A stretch of 64,000 nt of DNA from Ursus arctos (taxonomy: Eukaryota > Chordata > Mammalia > Carnivora > Ursidae): positions 40,344,177 to 40,408,176 of the forward strand of contig NW_026622863.1 of NCBI RefSeq assembly GCF_023065955.2. The letters are read 5' to 3'. The notes below the pieces were generated by a model. That model ran no database searches and had not been told where the DNA came from. It saw only the letters and a program-made list of their open reading frames with translations. This document shows, piece by piece, positions 57,912 to 64,000 of this stretch. Positions within the stretch are counted from its first letter, which is position 1. Every line of letters starts with the position of its first letter. The position numbers and the translations under genes were made by a program.

Positions 57912-60900
57912 ATTTCTTTTTCAAGTTGTTATTTCTATTTTAGTTAACATACAGTGCAATATTAGTTGCAGGTGTAGAATTTAGTGATTCATCACTTACA
58001 TACAACACCCAGTGTTTACCACCACAAGTGCCCTCCTTAATACACATCATCCATTTAACCCATCCCCCCTCCCCTCCCCTCCAGCAACCCTCAGTTTGTT
58101 CTCTACAGTATGTTTTCTGGTTTGCCTCTCTTCCCTCCTGCCATGTTAATCTGTTTTGTTTCTTAAATTCTACATATGAGTGAAATCATATGGTACTTGT
58201 CTTTCTCTGACTGACTTATTTCACATAATACATGGCTGAGTACTATTCCATTGGAGATATATATCACATCTTCCTTTTCCATCATCAGTAGATGGACATT
58301 TGGGATCGTTCCTTCATTTGGCTATTGGTGCTAATGCTGCTATAAACATTGGGGTGCATGTATCCCTTCAAATCAGTATTTCTGTATCTTTTGGGGAAAG
58401 ACCTAGTAGTGCAATTGCTGGGTCGCAGGGTGGTTCTCCTTTTAACTTTTTGTGGAACCTCCATGCTATATTCCAGAGTGGCTGCATCAGCTTGCATTCC
58501 TTCCAACAGTGTAAAGAGGGTTCCCCTTCCTCCACATTTTGACAATGCCTGTTGTTTCCTGTGTTGTTAATTTTAGCCTTCTGACAAGTGTGAAGTGATA
58601 TCTCATTGTAGTTTTGGTTTGTATTTCCCAGATGATGAGTGATGTTGAGCATCTTTTCATGTGAATGTTGACCATCTGTATGTCTTTGGAAAGATGTCTA
58701 TTCATGTCTTCCCGATTTTTATATGGATTATTTGTTTTTTTGGGTGTTGAGTTTTTTAAGTTCTTTATATATTTTGGATACTAACTCTTTATTGGATGTG
58801 TCATTTGCAAATATTTTCTCCCATTCCGAAGGTTGCCTTTTAGTTTTGGTGATGGATTCCTTCGCTGTACAGAAGCTTTTTATCTTGATAAACCAACAGT
58901 TTATTTTTGCCTTTGTTTCCCTTGCCTCAGGAGATGTATCTAGTAAGAAATTGCTATGGCCCCTGTCAAAGAGGTTACTGCCTGTGTTCTCCTCTAGGAT
59001 TTTGATGGTTTCAGGTCTCACATTTAGGTCTTTCATCCATTTTGAATTAATTTTTGTGTATGCTGTAAGAAAGTGGTCTAGTTTCATTCTTTCGCATGTT
59101 GCTGTCCGGTTTTCCCAACACCATTTGTTGAAGAGACAGTCTTTTTTCCATTGGGTATTCTTCCCTGCTTTGTTGAAGATTTGTTGACCATATAGTTGTG
59201 GATTCATTTCTGGGTTTTCTCTTCTGTTCCATTGATCTACGTGTCTGTTTTTGTGTCAGTACCATACTGTCTTGATCACTAGAGCTTTGTAATATAATTC
59301 AAAGTCCCTAATTGTGTGATGCCTCCAGCTTTGCTTTTCTGTTTCAGGATTGCTTGGGCTATTCAGGGTCTTTTGTGGTTCCATACAAATTTTAGGATTG
59401 TTTGTTCAGGCTCTGTGAAAAATGGTGGTGGTATTTTGATAGGGATTGCATTAAATGGGTAGATTGCTCTGGGTAGTAGAGACATTTTAACAATATTTGT
59501 TCTTCTAATCCATGAGCATGGAATATTTTTCCATTTCTTTGTGTCATCTTCAATTTCTTTTCATAAGTGTTCTATAGTTTTCAGAGTACAAATCTTTTAC
59601 TTCTTTGGTTAGATTTATTCCTAGGTATCTTATTATTTTTGGTGCAGTTGTAAATGAGATTGATTCCTTGATTTCTCTTTCTGTCGCTTCATTGTCAGTA
59701 TATAGAAATACAACAGATTTCTGTGCATTGATTTTGTATCCTGTAACTTTACTGAATTCGTGTGTCAGTTCTGGTAATGTTTTGGTGGAGTCTTTTGGGT
59801 TTTCTGTACAGAGTATCATGTTATCTGCAAATAGTGAAAGTTTGACTTCTTCCTTGCAGATCTGGATGCCTTTTATTTCTTTTTGTTGTCTTATTGCTGT
59901 GACTAGGACTTCCAGTACTATGTTAAATAACAGTGGTGAGAGTGGACATCTCTATCTTGTTCCTGACCATACAGGAAAAGCTCTCAGAGGATGATATTAG
60001 CTGTGGGTTTTTCATATATGGTCTTTATTATATTGAGATATGTTCCCTCTCTCCCTACTTTGTTGAGGGTTTTTATCATGAATGGATGTTGTACTTTGTC
60101 AAATGCTTTTTCTGCATCTATTGAGATGATCATATGGTTCTTTTATTAATGTGGTGTATCATACTGATGGATTTATGAATATTGAAACACACTTGCAGCC
60201 TGGAATAAATCCCACTTGATTGTGGTGAATGATTCTTTTAGTGTACTCTTGGACTTGATTTGCTAGTATTTTGTTGAGAAGTTTTGCATCCATGTTCCTC
60301 AGGGATATTGACCTGTAATTCTCCTTTTTAATGGGGTCTTTGTCTGGTTTTGGAATCAGTGTAATGCTGGCTTTGTAGAATGAATTAGGAAGTTTTCTTC
60401 TATTTTTTGGAATAGTTTGAGAAGAATAGGTATTAACTCTCCTTTAAATCTTTGATAAAATTCTGTTGTGGGGGCACCTGGGTGCCTCAGTCATTAAGCG
60501 TCTGCCAGGTCATGATCCCAGAGTCCTGGGATCGAGCCCCACATTGGGCTCCCTGCTCAGCAAGGAGCCTGCTTCTACCTCTCCCTCTGCCTTCCTGCTG
60601 CTCCCCCTACTTGTACTCCTTCTCTGTCAAATAAATAAATAAATAAAATCTTCAAAAAAAATTCTGCTGTGAAGCCATCTGGCTCTGGACTTTTGTTTGT
60701 TGGGAGATTTTTGATTACTGATTCAATTTCTTTACTAGTTATTGATTTGCTCAAGGTTTCCATTTCTTCCTGTTTCAGTTTTAGTAGTTTATATGTTTCT
60801 AGGAATTTATCCATTTCTTCCAGATTGTCTGATATGGTGGCATGTAATTTTTCATAATATTCTCTTATAATTGTTTGTGTTTCTGTGGTGTTGGTTGTTA

Positions 60901-61935
60901 TTTCTCCCCCTTCATTTGTGAGTTTATTTATTTGTATCCTTTCTCTTTTCTTTTTGATAAGTTTGGCTAGGGGTTTATCAATTTTAGTAATTCTTTCAAA
61001 GAACCAGCTCTTAGTTTTGTTGATCTGTTCTACTGTTTTTTGTTTCTATATCATTTCCTTCTGCTCTAATTTTTACTATTTCCCTTCCTCTGCTGGCTTT
61101 AAGCTTCATTTATTGTTCTTTTTCTAGTTCCTTTAGGTGTAAGTTTAGGGTGTTTAATTGAGTTTTCTTGCTTCTTGAGGTAGGCCTGTATTGCTGTGTA
61201 CTTCCCTCTTAGGACCACTTTTGCTGCATCTCAAAGGTTTTGGACTGGCGTGTTTTCACTTTCATTTCTTTCCATGTTTTTTTTTTTTAATTTCTTCTTT
61301 AATTTCTTGGTTAACCCATTCATTCTTTAGTAGGATATTCTTTAACTTCCATGTTTTTGTGGTCTTTCCAAATATTTTCTTGTGGTTGACTTCAAGTTTT
61401 ATAGTGTTGTGGTCAGAAAATATGCATGGTATGATCTCAATCTTTTTGTGCTTGTTGGGGCTTGATTTCTGACCCACTATGTGATCTGTTCTGGAGAATG
61501 TCCCATGTGCACTGGAGAAGAATGTGTATTCTGCTGCTTTAGGACGAAATGCTCTAAATATATCTGTGAAGTCCATCTGGTCCAGTGTGTCATTCAAAGC
61601 CATTGTTTCCTTGTTGATTTTCTGCTTAGATGATCTGTCCATTGCTGTAAGTGTTAAAGTCCCCTACTATTATTGTATTATTATCAATGAGTTTCTTTAT
61701 GTTTGTTATTGTTTTATATATTTGGGTGCTCCCAAGTTGGGGGCATAATTATTTACAATGTTAGATTTTCTTGTTGGATAGTCCCCTTTATTATGTTTTA
61801 GTGTCCTTCTTCATCTCATTACAGTCTTTAGTTTAAAATTTAGTTTGTCTGATGTACGTATTTTTACTCTGGCTTTCCTTTGATGTCCATTTGCTTGATA
61901 AATGTGTCTCCATCCCCTCACTTTCAATCTGCAGG
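57912..61935 (-). mobile_element. Carnivore L1 with native 3'UTR, 5' truncated
   Basis: The + strand begins with the reverse of the L1 3' end ('TTAGTTAACATACAGTGCAA', CCCTCCCCTCCCCTCC tract at 58065-58080) and runs through ORF2 to the endonuclease region, stopping near 61935. The ORF2 frame is broken, and the RT catalytic box reads FADN instead of FADD at 59817-59831. It shows the uninterrupted order used to detect deletions in the other L1s. It carries the SINE at 60471. Confidence 0.88.
60471..60657 (+). mobile_element. CAN-SINE with target-site duplication
   Basis: AAAATTCTGTTGTG (60457-60470) and AAAATTCTGCTGTG (60658-60671) flank a copy lacking about 9 bases of the CTTCGGCTC segment. 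Confidence 0.95.
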
Positions 61936-62640
61936 TGTAACCAGGGACCTTTGTCTCCACTGTGTAAACATTCACAAGGTCCAGGGGGCCACCTATGGGG
62001 GACGAGAGGCTGGTGCCGAAGCTCCAGAGAGGCTAGGGGGTAAACCCCATTATGGGGGGAGATGGGGGAGTCAGGGCTCATACTAAAGCCTGGAGGTGGG
62101 TCTTATCCTCCTCATTGTCCTTTGGTTAGTCTGGAAGATGCTTCTGGGAAGCGGCCTCTGCCCAGAGCTCCAACCAGAAGCACAACAAAGTACAGACCTG
62201 CCACAAGCAAATGCAATGCTAAGAGAAGAAGCCAGAAGCACTGCACGAGGTGCAACAGGAAATGCCCCTCTCCACTCTCTGTGATTGGCTGAGTGCCTGC
62301 CTCCAATGGCAGAGGCACTGCCTTCTGGGTAATATAGTTTCTGACTGCATCTTGGTGATGAGGAGCACACTTCCTGTTCTTTGAGCAATGTCATCTTGAA
62401 GTTTGAAAGGCAGGGGGTGGCTTGTAAAAAGTTGAAGGCAGAGCACACAGATTTCCATGCCCTTTAGGCAATGCCCTGCCTCAGAGGTCTTTAACATGTG
62501 ACCCATACCTTAACCTTCCTCCCTGTGTACCCCTGTGGTCTCACTTCACCTCTTTGAGCCAGTATTTACAATGAAAAATGAAGATAATTCTGGAACATGG
62601 TAATATAAAATGTCCCCAGTAGCTGGGGCACAGGGGTACA
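61936..62640. other. Non-repeat island between L1 and LTR
   Basis: GC-richer, unique-looking sequence with no convincing coding frame. It contains the CCAAT pair and ZNF143-like motif at 62284-62340, so it may be a relic or active regulatory segment. Confidence 0.45.
62284..62340 (-). promoter_or_regulatory. CCAAT pair plus ZNF143-like motif
   Basis: An inverted CCAAT box (ATTGG, 62284-62288), a direct CCAAT (62303-62307) and TTCTGGGTAATATAGTTT (62323-62340), which matches the motifs at 34373 and 34572 in 15 of 18 positions versus motif 1. No CpG island surrounds it. Confidence 0.5.
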
Positions 62641-62644
62641 AGAG

Positions 62645-63065
62645 CACCTGGTGCTAGGGTCCCAAACAGACCAGGTTTCACCACTTGCTGCTCACAAAAT
62701 CCAAAGGCAGAAAGACAAGTGGTGGTGAAACAAGAATGGAATTTATTTTAGTGAGACCAACACTTGGAGGATGGTGGCCTAATGTCTCAAAGACCATCTC
62801 CAAAGTGCTGGAAATGCTTCCAGGTTTATATAAGGAAAATGTGGGACAAACGTGTGTGGGTACATGTAGGTGGGTAGTAAAAGTCAGGTCTTTCATTTTG
62901 TTGGGGGTCAATCATGGGTGGGGTCTTGATGGCTCAGGGCTTATTGCTTAAGGGGGTAGTTTTAGGTCCCTTCACAGGAGGCTTTGCCCACAGGGTCTTG
63001 ACCTGAGTTAAGGGAAGCTGGAAAGAAGAACTTAATCAGAAAGTTTGAGGTCAAAATGGATATGT
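62645..63065 (-). mobile_element. Retroviral (ERV1-like) LTR
   Basis: On the - strand there is a TATATAAACC TATA box (about 62825-62834), followed about 80 bases later by AATAAA (62738-62745 region) and a terminal 'TTGTTTCACCACCACTTGTC' part, the layout of an LTR. Ends are not precisely defined, no internal retroviral genes are present, and it is probably a solo LTR. Confidence 0.6.
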
Positions 63066-63084
63066 TGAAGTCCTCTTTCACTCC

Positions 63085-63250
63085 TAATCAGCAGTTTCTA
63101 ACCTGCCAACCACATCAGGGTTACCTGGAAATTTGTTACAAATGCACATTCTCGGGCCTCACTTCAGACCTACTGAATCAGAAACAGTGGGCTGGGGCCC
63201 AGCTCTGTGCTTAAATAAGCCCTTGAGGAGTTTAATGCTCTAACACAGCT
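63085..63250 (+). mobile_element. MER5A (hAT) element
   Basis: 'ACATCAGGGTTACCTGGAAA', 'TTGTTACAAATGCACATTCT' and 'ACCTACTGAATCAGAAACAG' follow MER5A order. Confidence 0.8.
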
Positions 63251-63289
63251 GAGACCAGACTCTTTAAATTCCAGTGAATAGGTGAAATA

Positions 63290-64000
63290 AAACTACATCC
63301 TTTGCGGGAGATAACTAAACAGAGCTTAGCATGAGACCTGGGGCATAATGAAGTACGTAGGAGCTGCTGTAACCCAACTAATGTGAGTTCCCTCCCCGTG
63401 AGTTATAGATAGAAACTGCACCAGGTGGAGTTGCCACATGAACGAAACTTCATTTGCTGCAAAGAAGGAGATCATTGCTCCTTTTCCTATTTCTGTTCTT
63501 GCTTGGACCTCACCCCCACCTTACGCATGCTTCCTAATACAGATAATGCATGTCCTCCCTGTAAGGATCAGGCAGTTCATGATTTCTTTGGAGTTTTCCA
63601 GCACAATAGATAACAGCTAAGGAAGGACCAGGCGAGAATGAACACACGAAGCTGTTGTGTGTGTACTCCAGCCTACCAGTGCTGGACGTCTCTAAGCCAT
63701 CCCCTGGCTTCAAGGAGTAAGTGACCTCTGGAGGAGGAGGACACAAGGCCCTTATCCTTGTTCTAACTGGTTCCTGGATGCCTGAGAGGACACATACACC
63801 AGACCACAATCCTCAATAAAAACCCAAGACCCCAAACAAAGATGAGACTCTTTCTCCTTTCCTTTCGGAGTCCCAGATGCTTTGTTTGTATCTCTACTCT
63901 ATTTTCAACAAACTGCTCTCACGTTTGATTTCTAATCTATGTGAAGCCATGGACCCTCCTGGCTGGTCCTGTGGGATCCCATCTGGGTCGTTGGACCCGG
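63290..64000 (+). mobile_element. Retroviral (ERV1/gammaretrovirus-like) LTR, cut by window edge
   Basis: It has a typical LTR end: CAATAAAAACCC poly(A) signal (63813-63825) followed by a CT-rich R/U5-like part (TTTCTCCTTTCCTTTCGGAG, then TTTTCAACAAACTGCTCTC). The frame-poor upstream part would be U3. It continues beyond 64000, so whether it is a solo LTR or part of a provirus cannot be told. Start is approximate. Confidence 0.65.

Noticed and set aside
57912..61935. Twin-priming inversion linking the + strand 5'UTR at 56.95-57.9 kb to this L1
   Set aside because: In twin priming the inverted piece joins the 5' side of the element; here it adjoins the native 3' end, so two separate insertions fit better.

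Overview
The window is mammalian, and the repeats point to a carnivore of the caniform/arctoid branch (bear, seal or mustelid type) rather than a cat or dog. The evidence is about 24 tRNA-derived CAN-SINE copies with the 'CACCTGGGTGGCTCAGT...' head, several of the variant with 'GGCGTGATCCCGGCGTTATGG' wording that I associate with bear/panda-type SINEC1, together with carnivore L1 elements and the usual placental fossils (L2, MIR, MLT1, MER5A, Tigger1). Species assignment is inference; no search was possible.

The only host protein-coding gene I can support is a KRAB zinc-finger gene on the + strand, about 34.4-44.4 kb, best matched from memory to ZNF181 (human 19q13.11 cluster). It has a CpG-island promoter with two ZNF143/Staf-like motifs, an exon carrying ATG-TTC-CAG and two tiny uORFs, a KRAB-A exon, a KRAB-B exon, and a last exon with a linker and 11 intact C2H2 fingers. 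The linker contains two small compensating frameshifts with two in-frame stop codons between them, so KRAB and fingers are not in one open frame. Canonical GT and AG dinucleotides flank exactly 162 bases around the damage, so a new in-frame intron could bypass it. Decayed finger repeats continue after the stop codon.

Left of the gene (0-34 kb) is a dense repeat landscape. At 0.7-7.9 kb an old L1 is split by a nearly full-length carnivore L1, itself carrying a SINE and a 0.8 kb internal deletion. At 13.9-19.5 kb lies the youngest element, an L1 with an intact ORF1, an ORF2 with all endonuclease, reverse transcriptase and Cys-rich motifs, a YY1-like site at its 5' end and a SINE in its 5'UTR. 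Its 3' end is missing and replaced by an 80-base linker and a SINE into which ORF2 reads. From 19.9 to 27 kb are two more L1s, followed by MIR, L2, MLT1 and a 0.6 kb CA-rich stretch. The interval 30.4-32.7 kb is largely unassigned and holds a recent 103-base tandem duplication.

Right of the gene (44.4-64 kb) are unassigned DNA, MIRs, a nearly complete Tigger1 transposon, a + strand L1 with inserted MLT1, SINE and a displaced L1 piece, L1 5'UTR sequence, a - strand L1 with its true 3' end, a short segment with a CCAAT pair and a ZNF143-like motif, and two retroviral LTRs in opposite orientation around a MER5A.

No rRNA, tRNA gene, CRISPR array or bacterial feature was seen. The most interesting signals are the damaged but possibly splice-rescued KRAB zinc-finger gene, and the two L1-SINE junctions that lack target-site duplications.
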